A DNA stretch of 15,336 bases from Colivivens sp963645405 (GCA_963645405.1 CAVISR010000070.1:1-15336), one strand, 5' to 3'. Numbered from the stretch's first letter, positions 1 through 11,588 are shown. Notes: generated by a model from the letters alone, not told the origin. Made by a program: numbers and translations.

Positions 1-435
1 GTTATATATAATATATAAGGAAGAGCGGAAAAGTAAGGGTAACCCTAAAAACTACTGAGACAACTGATACTGAGACGTAATAAATCTTAATTTCTCGTAT
101 ATCTGTCTATATCTTAGGTTGTTATGTTAGTTAAGAAATCTAATAGTAAAATTTAGAAAGGACACGCAATCGGCATTATACTACAATTTCACCTCAAAAA
201 GCCTCTCATTTTCGCGACTTGAAACGCTTTTTCCTTGGGCTTTCGTCCCTTGAAACGCCATTTTAACACACTTCACCCTCAAGTTTTTTTCAGTGGTCTT
301 TACCCGAAACCAGGGTGAATTGAGGGAAAAATGGCAGTGCAACTGAAACGGGATAGGTTGTTCCGTGATTGAATGAGGTGATGAATGAGATTGGAGAAGA
401 AGGAAACCGCGAAATGTTAAATTCTGGAGATTTTT
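1..435 (-). repeat. Left copy of a dispersed ~430-base promoter/leader-like module
   Basis: This gene-free stretch, read on the minus strand, is homologous to positions 14888-15336 read on the plus strand. Shared blocks in the same order are ATTTAACAT, CCCTCAATTCAC, GTGTTAAAATGGC (269 to 257), TCAGTTGT (67 to 60) and a TAC-TTTT box near 35 to 28. The span from ATTTAACAT to the end of CAATTCAC is 108 bases in both copies, and 189 bases separate GTGTTAAAATGGC from TCAGTTGT in both. Overall identity looks like roughly two thirds by eye. The early part is pyrimidine-rich and the distal part AT-rich, as expected upstream of a Bacteroidetes promoter. I infer that it controls a gene beyond the left edge. 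No protein similarity was recognised in its open frames. Confidence 0.6.
28..35 (-). promoter_or_regulatory. Possible -7 promoter box facing left
   Basis: On the minus strand this reads TACTTTTC, one base off the Bacteroidetes consensus TAnnTTTG. It lies at the same place in the left module as the exact match TACATTTG in the right module: 24 against 23 bases after the conserved TCAGTTGT. Its position in a duplicated module is the main support. The gene it would serve is outside the window. Confidence 0.35.
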
Positions 436-450
436 CGTGCTTGGCACGAA
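434..450. other. Small perfect hairpin
   Basis: TTCGTGC and GCACGAA form a 7-base perfect stem around a 3-base loop. Neither strand has a T-run directly after the stem in its reading direction, so it does not look like an intrinsic terminator. It sits exactly at the outer boundary of the left module, and the right module has no clear counterpart. Function unknown. Confidence 0.4.
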
Positions 451-476
451 GAATACAAACCACGTAAAACAGTCCG

Positions 477-542
477 TTTTTCCCTGGTCAGAGAAATTTA
501 TTTTTCCAGTCAGAGAAAATTATTTTCCTGGTCAGGAAAAAA
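477..542. repeat. Array of three ~22-base semi-palindromic repeats (left array)
   Basis: Three abutting units (477-500, 501-522, 523-542) vary around TTTTCCTGGTCAGAGAAAATT. The last unit contains TTTTCCTG and CAGGAAAA as perfect inverted arms around GT. Positions 502-542 are identical to 12539-12579 in the right array. It lies about 100 bases beyond the stop codon of the MBOAT gene. There are no spacers between units, so it is not a CRISPR. It is best described as a dispersed intergenic repeat; function unknown. Confidence 0.7.
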
Positions 543-579
543 GTTTGAAGTGTTAAATGAGAAAGGAAGGAAGTTTCCA

Positions 580-596
580 ATAGAAGCCTCTTCTAT
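580..596 (-). terminator. Weak candidate terminator hairpin after the SGNH/MBOAT operon
   Basis: ATAGAAG and CTTCTAT form a 7-base stem with a 3-base loop, 47 bases past the MBOAT stop codon. The stem is AT-rich and, read on the minus strand, is not followed by a clear T-run, so termination here is doubtful. No better hairpin was seen between 543 and 642. Confidence 0.2.
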
Positions 597-642
597 AAAA
601 GCGTTGAATCTCTCCTATGTCATTCCCTCCTATGCCCGGCAC

Positions 643-2178
643 TTAGAACTGGAAGTAGATGAAGGGCTGAACATCGCTGGACTTAATCTGTATGACGATG
701 TAGATGACCACTACTATCAGCAGTGCCTGCAGGACGAAAGGCATACGTGTTACAAGGCTCTTGGTCCACTCCGACGCACGCTGCGGAATGAAATGGAGCA
801 CAAAGCCGATTGCCATCAGTGTGGCAACGAACCAATAACCCTCGAACCACTGCACGATAATCTGCGGTTGGAAACGGGTGGCAATCTGTGTCAACATTGC
901 CAAGGCCTCATCGAGCGAACCGCAGCGGAAGAAAATCCATGCCAGACACACGAGATGGAAAGTGACTATCCATCCGATTGCAGAAACAAGGATGCTGGGC
1001 TTTCCCAGCGTGTCTTTCCTGGAACGTACTGGTGAGAGGCGCGGGAACAGACTCTTCCACACCTTGTCGACCACCAGCAACACTCCGTGAATACCGCCCC
1101 AAAGCACGAACTTGAGCGAAGCTCCGTGCCACAGACCGCCCAGCAACATCGTTATGACAAGGTTCAAGTACTGGCGGATTCTGCCCTTGCGGTTGCCTCC
1201 CATGGAGATGTAGAGATAGTCCTTCAACCATGAAGAAAGGCTGATGTGCCATCTACGCCAGAATTCGGTGATGCTTCTCGACTTGTAGGGCGCATTGAAG
1301 TTCATCGGGAACTTGAATCCCAGCAGCAGCGCGATACCAATCGCCATGTCACTGTAACCGGAGAAATCACAATAAATCTGCAGGGCATATCCGTAGACTG
1401 CCATGAGGTTCTCAAATCCGCTGTAAAGCGTAGGCTGGTCAAACACACGCTCAACGAAATTGATGCTGATATAGTCGCTTATGATTGCTTTCTTGAAGAG
1501 TCCGCCCACAACGAAGAACACTCCTGCACCGAACATCTCAGATGTGACGGTGAGTGGCTTGCGTATCTGCGGGATGAAGTCGCTCGCACGCACAATCGGA
1601 CCTGCCACCAACTGGGGGAAGAAACTCACGTAGAAGGCATAGTCGAGCAAACTGTGCAGCGGCTTTATGTTGCCGCGATACACATCGATGGTATAGCTGA
1701 GCGACTGGAAGGTGAAGAAACTGATTCCTACGGGCAGGAAGATGTCAAGGGCTGTGAAGTGTCCGCCTGTCAGACTTGCAAAAATCTCACCGAAGAAATT
1801 GGTGTACTTGAAGTAGGACAGCAGGGCAAGGTCGATTACAAGACTCAGAACGAGGAAGAAACGTCCTTTGCCGTTCTTCCGGTATTCAGCCGCAGGGTCG
1901 CTTGGTTTCTGGGCTTTATAGATTGCCTTGGCAAGCAGAAAGTCGCTGACAGTCACTACAGCAAGCAGGAAGAAGAAGATTCCGCTCGACTTGTAGTAGA
2001 AATAATAGGAGAAGGCAGTGACGAACAAAAGGCGGGCAGTGAGTTTGCGCTCGAGCAGCATGTAGATGAGCATGAAGCCCAAGAACAGCCAGAGAAACAC
2101 TCCACTGCTGAATATCATCGGCTGTGAAGGGTCGTAGAGCAGCTGCTCAGCCACTTTGTTTATGTCGATATCAAACAT
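643..2178 (-). CDS. MBOAT-family membrane O-acyltransferase (AlgI/DltB-like)
   Basis: The 511-residue protein has about eleven or twelve hydrophobic segments and the usual length for the AlgI/DltB branch of the MBOAT superfamily. Visible signatures are YCDFSGYSDMAIG (269-281), FWRRWHISLSSWLKDY (306-321) and GGLWHGASLKFVLWGGIHG (347-365). His351 in the WHGA motif matches the invariant MBOAT histidine, and His364 is a second conserved one. Such enzymes pass acyl groups, usually acetyl, across the inner membrane to an SGNH partner that modifies an extracytoplasmic polymer. The gene starts 6 bases after the stop of an SGNH gene on the same strand, so the two are almost certainly co-transcribed. 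AAGGA lies directly before the ATG. The polymer modified (exopolysaccharide, peptidoglycan or other glycan) cannot be read from the sequence. algI would be an over-specific name. Confidence 0.93.
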   Translation of the reverse strand: MFDIDINKVAEQLLYDPSQPMIFSSGVFLWLFLGFMLIYMLLERKLTARLLFVTAFSYYFYYKSSGIFFFLLAVVTVSDFLLAKAIYKAQKPSDPAAEYRKNGKGRFFLVLSLVIDLALLSYFKYTNFFGEIFASLTGGHFTALDIFLPVGISFFTFQSLSYTIDVYRGNIKPLHSLLDYAFYVSFFPQLVAGPIVRASDFIPQIRKPLTVTSEMFGAGVFFVVGGLFKKAIISDYISINFVERVFDQPTLYSGFENLMAVYGYALQIYCDFSGYSDMAIGIALLLGFKFPMNFNAPYKSRSITEFWRRWHISLSSWLKDYLYISMGGNRKGRIRQYLNLVITMLLGGLWHGASLKFVLWGGIHGVLLVVDKVWKSLFPRLSPVRSRKDTLGKPSILVSAIGWIVTFHLVCLAWIFFRCGSLDEALAMLTQIATRFQPQIIVQWFEGYWFVATLMAIGFVLHFIPQRASEWTKSLVTRMPFVLQALLIVVVIYIVIQIKSSDVQPFIYFQF

Positions 2179-2184
2179 TCCTTA

Positions 2185-3639
2185 TTATTTATTGTTTATT
2201 GAGTCGGGTGAATTCGGATGTTTCTTGTGCTGTCCGCCATGTGCAGACTTATGTTCCGCTTGTTTTTTCAACTGTTCCTTGGTCACATAGCCCTTGCGCA
2301 GGTCGAAGTTCATCTTGCCGTTCATCAGCACATCATAGAAAATCTTGCCTATGTGTTCGCCTCCACGGAAGTTGATGTGAGTGTAGTCGCGGTTTGCCTT
2401 GCCCTCTTTCTGCAGCTCCACCATACTGCCTGATCCGCCCATGCCTTGCTGGAGGTTCCAGAATGCAACGCCTTCCTTGCGAGCCATCTCCCTCTGTGCT
2501 TCCACCAGGGCTTCCACTCCGTCCATCGTCTTGAATGTGCCGTTTGCAGAACGTGCATCTCTGTTGCTCATGCTGAACACCAGAATGCTGGCATTGGGAT
2601 AAGCCTTGCGGAAAAGGTTGAGGCCTGTCTCGAACTTCTCGCAGAACCTTGAGTAGTTGTGTGTGGAAGGTGCTGCCATATTGAGTCCGAAGTGCATGAT
2701 TATGAGGTCGTAGTTGCGGAGCCGTGCAAATTGGTTCAGGACTTCCTGCGGTATTTGTCCCAGATGCCAACCGATGCTGCCTCGCATGGAGAAATTGTCG
2801 AGCACAATGCCTGTTTTGTTCTCGAGCGCCAATCCATAGAACCGTCCGTTGCCTGCCACCTTGATGTCGACACGCCCAATCTTGCCGTTCACTGTGCACG
2901 ACTGGATTTCATCAGCAATGCTGTCCTCCGGTGCTGTGTAGAATGGACGGAAATCGCCGCCATTCACCGAGCAGTTCATAGTCAGCCCCTGCTGAGGCGA
3001 GAAGAAGAGTGTGGCAACCTGCACTGTGTCAAGATGTCCTGCGTACACCCGGTTCTGCCCTCTCATGTCAATCTCTGCTCCTGGAGCGGGAATATAATAG
3101 CGGCTGTTGATGCCTTGCAGCTGAGGATTGAAGCCTTTGCCGTTGACCGCTGCATACTCGGTCCAGCCTTTGCTGTGGCTCAAGACGGTGGTTCTGAAAC
3201 CCGCTACCTGTGACTGGATGTCGACAAATCCCACGCCACGTCCTCCAAACCGGGTCTGGAGCAAGTTGCGGACAGCAGCAGTCAGAATATCGCCCTCAAT
3301 GAACGAATCGCCAAAGTAAGCAATGCGCACCGGACGTTTCTTTGCGCTCCGCAAAGCCTCGTAGAACTTGTCCATCTCGCGGTCAATGCCCAGGCTGTCG
3401 CGGAAATCCTCTATCGGGACCATGCCTGCAGGCACACTGTCCTTGTAATCCACATATTCAGTCTTCGGGTTTTCACCTTCCGTCTGGGCAGTATCCACCT
3501 CAGTTGAATCCTTCATGATGTCCGACAGGAGGTTTACCTGCCTGAAATCATAACCGGCAATGGAAATCTGCGGCAGGAAATACATTCCCACCAGAACCAA
3601 TGTAACCAAAAGAACCAGGAAAAACGTGCGCTTTGCCAT
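2185..3639 (-). CDS. Membrane-anchored SGNH/GDSL-fold protein, partner of the MBOAT protein
   Basis: The 484-residue protein has an uncleaved-looking N-terminal membrane anchor (about residues 4-23), an acidic linker, and an SGNH fold. Block I is FGDS (nucleophile Ser112), block II has Gly near 288 (MRGSIG), block III is HFGLN with Asn320, and block V is DYTH with Asp418 and His421. All the catalytic residues are present. The C-terminus is a Lys/His-rich tail. An anchored periplasmic SGNH protein next to an MBOAT protein matches the AlgJ/AlgX, PatB or DltD arrangement, in which the SGNH domain completes acyl transfer to a glycan; a free esterase role is less likely but possible. ATG at 3639 is chosen; an in-frame GTG at 3642 adds one residue. 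Its promoter is probably the box at 3728-3735, so it leads a two-gene operon. Confidence 0.88.
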   Translation of the reverse strand: MAKRTFFLVLLVTLVLVGMYFLPQISIAGYDFRQVNLLSDIMKDSTEVDTAQTEGENPKTEYVDYKDSVPAGMVPIEDFRDSLGIDREMDKFYEALRSAKKRPVRIAYFGDSFIEGDILTAAVRNLLQTRFGGRGVGFVDIQSQVAGFRTTVLSHSKGWTEYAAVNGKGFNPQLQGINSRYYIPAPGAEIDMRGQNRVYAGHLDTVQVATLFFSPQQGLTMNCSVNGGDFRPFYTAPEDSIADEIQSCTVNGKIGRVDIKVAGNGRFYGLALENKTGIVLDNFSMRGSIGWHLGQIPQEVLNQFARLRNYDLIIMHFGLNMAAPSTHNYSRFCEKFETGLNLFRKAYPNASILVFSMSNRDARSANGTFKTMDGVEALVEAQREMARKEGVAFWNLQQGMGGSGSMVELQKEGKANRDYTHINFRGGEHIGKIFYDVLMNGKMNFDLRKGYVTKEQLKKQAEHKSAHGGQHKKHPNSPDSINNK

Positions 3640-3727
3640 CACTCCAACCTACTTGTACCTTATTATGCAGTAACTATAAATCCTTCGTTGCGTACGGAAA
3701 TGCTCTCATACTTTTGCAATCGGACTG

Positions 3728-3759
3728 CAAAGTTAGTACAAAAGCTCGAGACGAGCAAT
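3728..3759 (-). promoter_or_regulatory. Promoter of the SGNH/MBOAT operon
   Basis: On the minus strand, TAACTTTG (3735 to 3728) followed by C matches the Bacteroidetes -7 consensus TAnnTTTG exactly. ATTG (3759 to 3756) matches the -33 TTTG at three of four bases, with a 20-base spacer. The leader would be about 80 bases. The spacer carries GCTCG-AGA-CGAGC (3744-3756), a small dyad that could be an operator. Confidence 0.65.
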
Positions 3760-3845
3760 TAAATCAAATATAAAATTTGATGAGCGGCGAAAGCAAAGTG
3801 ACAAGTCGCTATTTTGTTACATTGTCGAAACTTTTGCCGATTAAA

Positions 3846-3877
3846 TTAGGTTGGACGGAAAAAAAAGATTAAGTTTG
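3846..3877 (+). promoter_or_regulatory. Promoter of rnr
   Basis: TAAGTTTG (3870-3877) followed by C matches the -7 consensus TAnnTTTG exactly. TTAG at 3846-3849 matches the -33 TTTG at three of four bases, with a 20-base spacer. The expected transcript start is about 30 bases before the rnr ATG. It is divergent from the SGNH/MBOAT promoter about 110 bases away. Confidence 0.6.
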
Positions 3878-3912
3878 CAGTGTAAAACGGAAACACTCAA
3901 AATCAAAGTAAT

Positions 3913-6102
3913 ATGACACGAGCCAAACTAAACAAGAAACAGCTGAGGGAGAAGGTTCTGAACTTCTTTCAGAGCAACCCTCACGAGACGTTCACCCTCA
4001 AGCAGCTCTTCAGCAAAATGAAACTGACGGGACATCCGGTGAAAATCCTGTGCGTGGATGTTCTCAATGAACTGCTGGACAACGAACTGATTATACGCAA
4101 CTACGAAGGCGAACTGTTGTATAATGCACATACCAACCAGGTGATGGAAGGCGTGTTCCATCGCACGGCAGGCGGAAGAAACCTGGTTGACACCGACAAT
4201 GGTATGACTGTCAGCGTGTACGATGAAGACACGCTTCATGCACTCGACGGCGACAAAGTGAAAGTGGCAGTGTACGCATCCAAGAAAGCATCGGCAAAGG
4301 TGAAAGGCGAAGTCATCGAGATTGTGAAGCGCAGCGACAAACTCTTTGTGGGCGAACTGCAAATCAACCACGACATTGCGTTTCTCGTACGTCCCGACAG
4401 TTCACTGCCAAGCGACATCTATATTCCCAAGAACAAGCTCAAGGGAGGAAAGAACGGCGACAAGGTGCTGGTGAAAATCACCGAATGGCCAGAGGATGCG
4501 CGCAATCCAGTGGGAGCGGTCAAGGACATTCTCGGAAAACCGGGAGAGAACAACACGGAGATGCATGCCATCCTTGCCGAATACGGACTGCCCTACACCT
4601 ATCCTAAGGATGTGGAGGCATGTGCCGACAAGATAAGCGATGTCATCCCAGAAGAAGAATACAAGAAGAGAGAGGACTTGCGCAACGTGACCACCTTCAC
4701 CATCGACCCGCGTGATGCAAAGGACTTCGACGATGCACTCTCCGTCCGTCCGCTCGGAAAAGGACATTATGAGGTGGGCGTGCATATTGCCGATGTCTCA
4801 CACTATGTGCAGGAAGGCTCGGTAATCGACAAGGAAGCGCAGAAGCGTGCCACATCCATCTATCTTGTCGACCGCACCATCCCGATGCTTCCCGAACGTC
4901 TCTGCAATTACATCTGCTCACTTCGCCCCGATGAGGAGAAGCTGGCTTATTCCGTCATGTTAGACATGGACGAAGATGCAAAAGTCTACAGTTCACGCAT
5001 AGTGCACACCGTTATCAAGAGCAACCGCAGATTCGTGTATGAGGAAGTGCAGACGATTCTCGAGCAGAACGGCGAGGCAGACGACATTCCAAACCGCATC
5101 CCAGTAGCAGAGAACAAACGTACGGGCGAGTACTGCAATGAACTGATAACACTCAACCGCATGGCACACAAGCTCAGGGCAGACCGACTGGCAAACGGAG
5201 CCATCGACTTCGACCGTGAGGAAGTGCGTTTTGAAATTGACGAGAAGGGCAAGCCCATTAGCGTTTATTTCAAGGTGGCAAAGGATGCAAACAAACTGGT
5301 GGAGGAATTCATGCTGTTGGCAAACCGCACCGTGGCAACAAGCGTAGGCAAGGTGGACAAAAAACACAAAGCAAAGACCTTCCCCTACCGTGTGCACGAT
5401 GTGCCCGACCCGACAAAACTCGAAAACCTGGCAATGTTCGTAAAACGCTTCAACTTCAGCGTGAAGACGAAAGGTTCGAAGACCGAAGTGGCAAAGAGCA
5501 TCAACAAACTGCTTACAGCCGTACGCGGCAACAAGATTCAGGACCTGGTGGAAACCATTTCCCTGCGCTCAATGATGAAGGCAAGATACAGCACCCACAA
5601 CATTGGGCACTACGGACTTGCATTCGACTACTATACCCATTTCACCTCGCCCATACGCCGTTATCCCGACCTCATGGTTCACCGCTTGCTCACACGCTAT
5701 GCAGAAGGCGGCAGCAGCGTAAGCCAGAAGAAATATGAAGGTCTGTGTGAACACAGTTCTGCCATGGAGCAACTGGCTGCATCTGCAGAACGTGCTTCCA
5801 TCAAATACAAGCAGGTGGAATTCATGAGCGACAAACTGGGCGAGGAGTTCGATGCAAAGATAAGCGGAGTTACCGAAGCAGGCGTGTTTGCCGAAATCAA
5901 CGAGAACCACTGCGAAGGATTCATCGCAGTTCGCTTCCTCGGCAACGAAGCCTTCGACTTCGACGACAAGAACTATTGCCTTGTAGGTAGACGCTCACAT
6001 GTGCGCTTCACCCTTGGCGATGGAATCCGGATAAAGGTGGCAAAGGCAAATCTCTACCGCAAGACCCTCGACTTCGACTTTATAAAGAAACTGACTAAAT
6101 GA
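3913..6102 (+). CDS. rnr: Ribonuclease R (RNase II/RNB-family 3'-5' exoribonuclease)
   Basis: The 729-residue protein processively degrades RNA from the 3' end, including structured RNA, in mRNA and rRNA turnover. The order of domains is typical: an N-terminal winged-helix region (about 8-70), cold-shock/OB domains (about 75-215), the RNB catalytic domain (about 255-595) and a C-terminal S1 domain (about 645-725). The catalytic signature TIDPRDAKDFDDA (263-275) supplies the metal-binding aspartates Asp265, Asp271, Asp273 and Asp274. YTHFTSPIRRYPDLMVHRLL (574-593) is the conserved late RNB motif. It lacks the long Lys-rich tail of E. coli RNase R, which is common in this phylum. The ATG at 3913 is the first in frame, directly after a matching promoter. 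The next gene follows on the same strand and may be co-transcribed. Confidence 0.96.
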   Translation: MTRAKLNKKQLREKVLNFFQSNPHETFTLKQLFSKMKLTGHPVKILCVDVLNELLDNELIIRNYEGELLYNAHTNQVMEGVFHRTAGGRNLVDTDNGMTVSVYDEDTLHALDGDKVKVAVYASKKASAKVKGEVIEIVKRSDKLFVGELQINHDIAFLVRPDSSLPSDIYIPKNKLKGGKNGDKVLVKITEWPEDARNPVGAVKDILGKPGENNTEMHAILAEYGLPYTYPKDVEACADKISDVIPEEEYKKREDLRNVTTFTIDPRDAKDFDDALSVRPLGKGHYEVGVHIADVSHYVQEGSVIDKEAQKRATSIYLVDRTIPMLPERLCNYICSLRPDEEKLAYSVMLDMDEDAKVYSSRIVHTVIKSNRRFVYEEVQTILEQNGEADDIPNRIPVAENKRTGEYCNELITLNRMAHKLRADRLANGAIDFDREEVRFEIDEKGKPISVYFKVAKDANKLVEEFMLLANRTVATSVGKVDKKHKAKTFPYRVHDVPDPTKLENLAMFVKRFNFSVKTKGSKTEVAKSINKLLTAVRGNKIQDLVETISLRSMMKARYSTHNIGHYGLAFDYYTHFTSPIRRYPDLMVHRLLTRYAEGGSSVSQKKYEGLCEHSSAMEQLAASAERASIKYKQVEFMSDKLGEEFDAKISGVTEAGVFAEINENHCEGFIAVRFLGNEAFDFDDKNYCLVGRRSHVRFTLGDGIRIKVAKANLYRKTLDFDFIKKLTK

Positions 6103-6167
6103 TTCCATAAAGAGTAGCCAAGAAGATGTTTTTATAATGAACTGACAAAATGATTATAGATTATAGT

Positions 6168-7424
6168 ATGAAGAAATCAATTCTTTTTGTAGCCGCTGCC
6201 CTGCTCGCATTGTCGGTGAATGCAGCCGACAAGGTTACGATAACTGTACGCAACTCCCTCAACATCGCACGCTGCGGTGAAATGGTGGAAGTCGACATGA
6301 AACAAGTTAAGGCAAAACTGAATGGGGCATCCACCGTAGTTGTGACAGATGCCGACGGACGCGAAATCCCAAGCCAGGTGACATACGACGGAAAACTGAT
6401 ATTCCAGGTTGGTGTTGCAGCAAAGGGAAAGTCCATCTATCTGGTCAATGCAGGTCAACCAGCCAAATACGAACCTCACGTATTCGGACGCCAGTTCCCG
6501 GAGCGAGTTGACGACATTGCATGGGAGAACGACCGCGTGGCTTTCCGCTGCTACGGACCAGCATTGCAGAAAAGCGGAGAAAGAGCATGGGGCTACGACA
6601 TCTGGAACAAGCGGACATCAAAGCTTGTGGTGGAAGACCGCTATGCCAGTGAACTGGACGCAGACATGCAGAAGGCAATTGCCAAGCTGCGCAAGATTGG
6701 AAAGGGAGACCTTGCCGATGACGTCTACAATTCCATCAGTTATCATGTGGACCATGGCAATGGCATGGACTGCTACAAGGTGGGGCCGACGCTCGGATGC
6801 GGAACCAACGCACTGATGCAGGACGGTAAAATCGCTTATCCGCGCTGCTACAAGACCTACGAAATCCTCGACAAAGGTCCGCTCCGCTTTACTGTAAAGC
6901 TCGTGTATGGAGAAGAATCCATCGGCAGCATGAAAGTGACAGAAACACGCATAGTAAGCCTTGACGCTGGTTCACAGCTCAACAAGGCAACTGTAAGTTA
7001 TGCAGGACTTACCCAAGACACACCGCTTGCCGTTGGAATCGTGGTACACAACGAAAATCCCAATGCTTATGTATTAAATAAGGAGAGTGGCTACATGGGC
7101 TATGAAGACTTGGGTGACCCCAATCAATACAAGGAGAAATACCGCACTTCCCAGAACAAAGATTTTGGAAAGATTTATGTAGGAGCGGTGTCAGCCGAAA
7201 AAATGAGCGGAGTGAAGTTCCAGTCAGAGGAAGGACTTCCTGGAGCAACCGGTCATATTCTTTCAATCGGAAGTATAAAGCCGTCTGTCACATTCACTTA
7301 CTACTTCGGTACTGGATGGAGTCGCAATGAAGAGACAGAGTTCCGTTCGCTCACCGATTGGGAATCTTACCTCAGTACTTTCTCTCGCCAAATCAAGAGC
7401 CCGCTGAAGGTTGCTATCAAGTAG
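6168..7424 (+). CDS. Secreted DUF4861-family-like protein, possibly glycan-related
   Basis: From ATG 6168 the protein has 418 residues and begins with a clear signal peptide, MKKSILFVAAALLALSVNA, likely cut near residue 19. An in-frame ATG at 6150 would add six residues before the signal peptide and is less likely. The mature protein resembles the DUF4861 family (recognised from memory, not searched). Family-like motifs are FGRQFPERVDDIAWENDRVA (106-125), RAWGYDIWNKR (139-149) and the His-rich stretch YHVDHGNGMDCYKVGPTLG (192-210), with His193, His196, Asp201 and Cys202 as candidate functional residues. Such proteins are often encoded in polysaccharide-utilisation loci, but no SusC/SusD, lyase or glycosidase gene is nearby. 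It begins 65 bases after rnr with no visible TAnnTTTG box between, so read-through from rnr is plausible. Activity unknown. Confidence 0.8.
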   Translation: MKKSILFVAAALLALSVNAADKVTITVRNSLNIARCGEMVEVDMKQVKAKLNGASTVVVTDADGREIPSQVTYDGKLIFQVGVAAKGKSIYLVNAGQPAKYEPHVFGRQFPERVDDIAWENDRVAFRCYGPALQKSGERAWGYDIWNKRTSKLVVEDRYASELDADMQKAIAKLRKIGKGDLADDVYNSISYHVDHGNGMDCYKVGPTLGCGTNALMQDGKIAYPRCYKTYEILDKGPLRFTVKLVYGEESIGSMKVTETRIVSLDAGSQLNKATVSYAGLTQDTPLAVGIVVHNENPNAYVLNKESGYMGYEDLGDPNQYKEKYRTSQNKDFGKIYVGAVSAEKMSGVKFQSEEGLPGATGHILSIGSIKPSVTFTYYFGTGWSRNEETEFRSLTDWESYLSTFSRQIKSPLKVAIK

Positions 7425-7482
7425 GCAGGAAGAATCCGAGCAGGAACAATCTGAGCAAGAACAATCCGAGCAAGACCAATCT
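7423..7482 (+). repeat. Four degenerate copies of a 15-base tandem repeat
   Basis: Units at 7423-7437, 7438-7452, 7453-7467 and 7468-7482 follow GAGCARGAACAATCY. Neighbouring units in the last three match at 13 of 15 bases; the first is more diverged (11 of 15) and overlaps the stop codon of the DUF4861-like gene. A looser series built on TTCTGATGATTT / TTCCGATGATTT follows to about 7545. No open frame on either strand resembles a protein. It fills much of the otherwise empty stretch 7425-7607. Confidence 0.7.
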
Positions 7483-7607
7483 TCAATTGATTCTGATGAT
7501 TTGCTTCTGATGGTTCCGATGATTTAGTTCTATCGGTTCTGAAATATGAATCCATCGAAAAATCTGAATCAATCGGTCAACAGATAAACCGGTCATCATA
7601 TAAAAGC

Positions 7608-7639
7608 AATCCCCTCAAGTGTTGATGCTTGAGGGGATT
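7608..7639. terminator. Strong bidirectional terminator
   Basis: AATCCCCTCAAG (7608-7619) and CTTGAGGGGATT (7628-7639) form a perfect 12-base stem with an 8-base loop. TTTATTTT overlaps and follows on the plus strand; on the minus strand the stem is followed by GCTTTTATA. It lies between the convergent DUF4861-like gene and purL, so it can end both transcripts. A smaller hairpin (CCAAT/ATTGG, 7665-7680) lies closer to purL. The rest of 7640-7752 shows no gene. Confidence 0.88.
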
Positions 7640-7752
7640 TATTTTGGTTGCCTATGGCGTTATGCCAATCGACTTATTGGTCGCTTATAACTTTTACAAA
7701 GCCAACATAAAGTTTACTCAAAAGCCGTTTGTTGCTTATGCCTTGGAAGCTA

Positions 7753-11442
<3,690 letters not shown>

Positions 11443-11476
11443 GATTCTGCTATGAGTTTGTTTTGAAATTTGTGTG

Positions 11477-11484
11477 CAAAGATA
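11477..11484 (-). promoter_or_regulatory. -7 box of the purL promoter
   Basis: On the minus strand this reads TATCTTTG followed by C, an exact match to TAnnTTTG, 34 bases before the chosen purL ATG. No good -33 TTTG lies at the usual distance; the nearest is TGTG at 11510 to 11507, with a 22-base spacer. The leader would be short. This position decides the start codon, since the upstream in-frame ATG at 11511 would not be transcribed. Confidence 0.55.
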
Positions 11485-11525
11485 GTAAATAATCGAGACA
11501 TGCGCCCACACCTTATTAAATAATT

Positions 11526-11541
11526 ATGCATCCGGACGCAT
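11526..11541. promoter_or_regulatory. Near-perfect 16-base dyad between two divergent promoters
   Basis: ATGCATCCGGACGCAT is its own reverse complement except for one base pair. Its centre (about 11533.5) is nearly equidistant from the -7 boxes of purL (about 49 bases) and the radical SAM gene (about 47 bases), just upstream of both -33 regions. That placement suits a shared regulator site, but no regulator can be named. Confidence 0.35.
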
Positions 11542-11580
11542 CTTTGTCGTCCAAGACACACGGAATTCAGAAATATTCAG

Positions 11581-11588
11581 TATCTTTG
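11581..11588 (+). promoter_or_regulatory. -7 box of the radical SAM gene promoter
   Basis: TATCTTTG followed by C matches TAnnTTTG exactly, 26 bases before the ATG at 11615. No convincing -33 TTTG was found at the usual 19-21 base distance. The same box sequence occurs in the opposite direction for purL. Confidence 0.55.

Noticed and set aside
434..450. Intrinsic terminator
   Set aside because: The hairpin is perfect but is not followed by a T-run on either strand in reading direction.
477..542. CRISPR-like repeats
   Set aside because: The units abut without unique spacers, vary in sequence, and no cas genes are nearby.
1246..2127. Plus-strand open frame of 293 codons
   Set aside because: It is antisense to the MBOAT gene, has a biased composition rich in Glu, Val and His, and shows no recognisable domain, while the minus strand has all the family motifs.
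11443..11511. Extended N-terminus for PurL starting at 11511
   Set aside because: The extra 23 residues are not family-like, and the start would lie upstream of the predicted transcript start.
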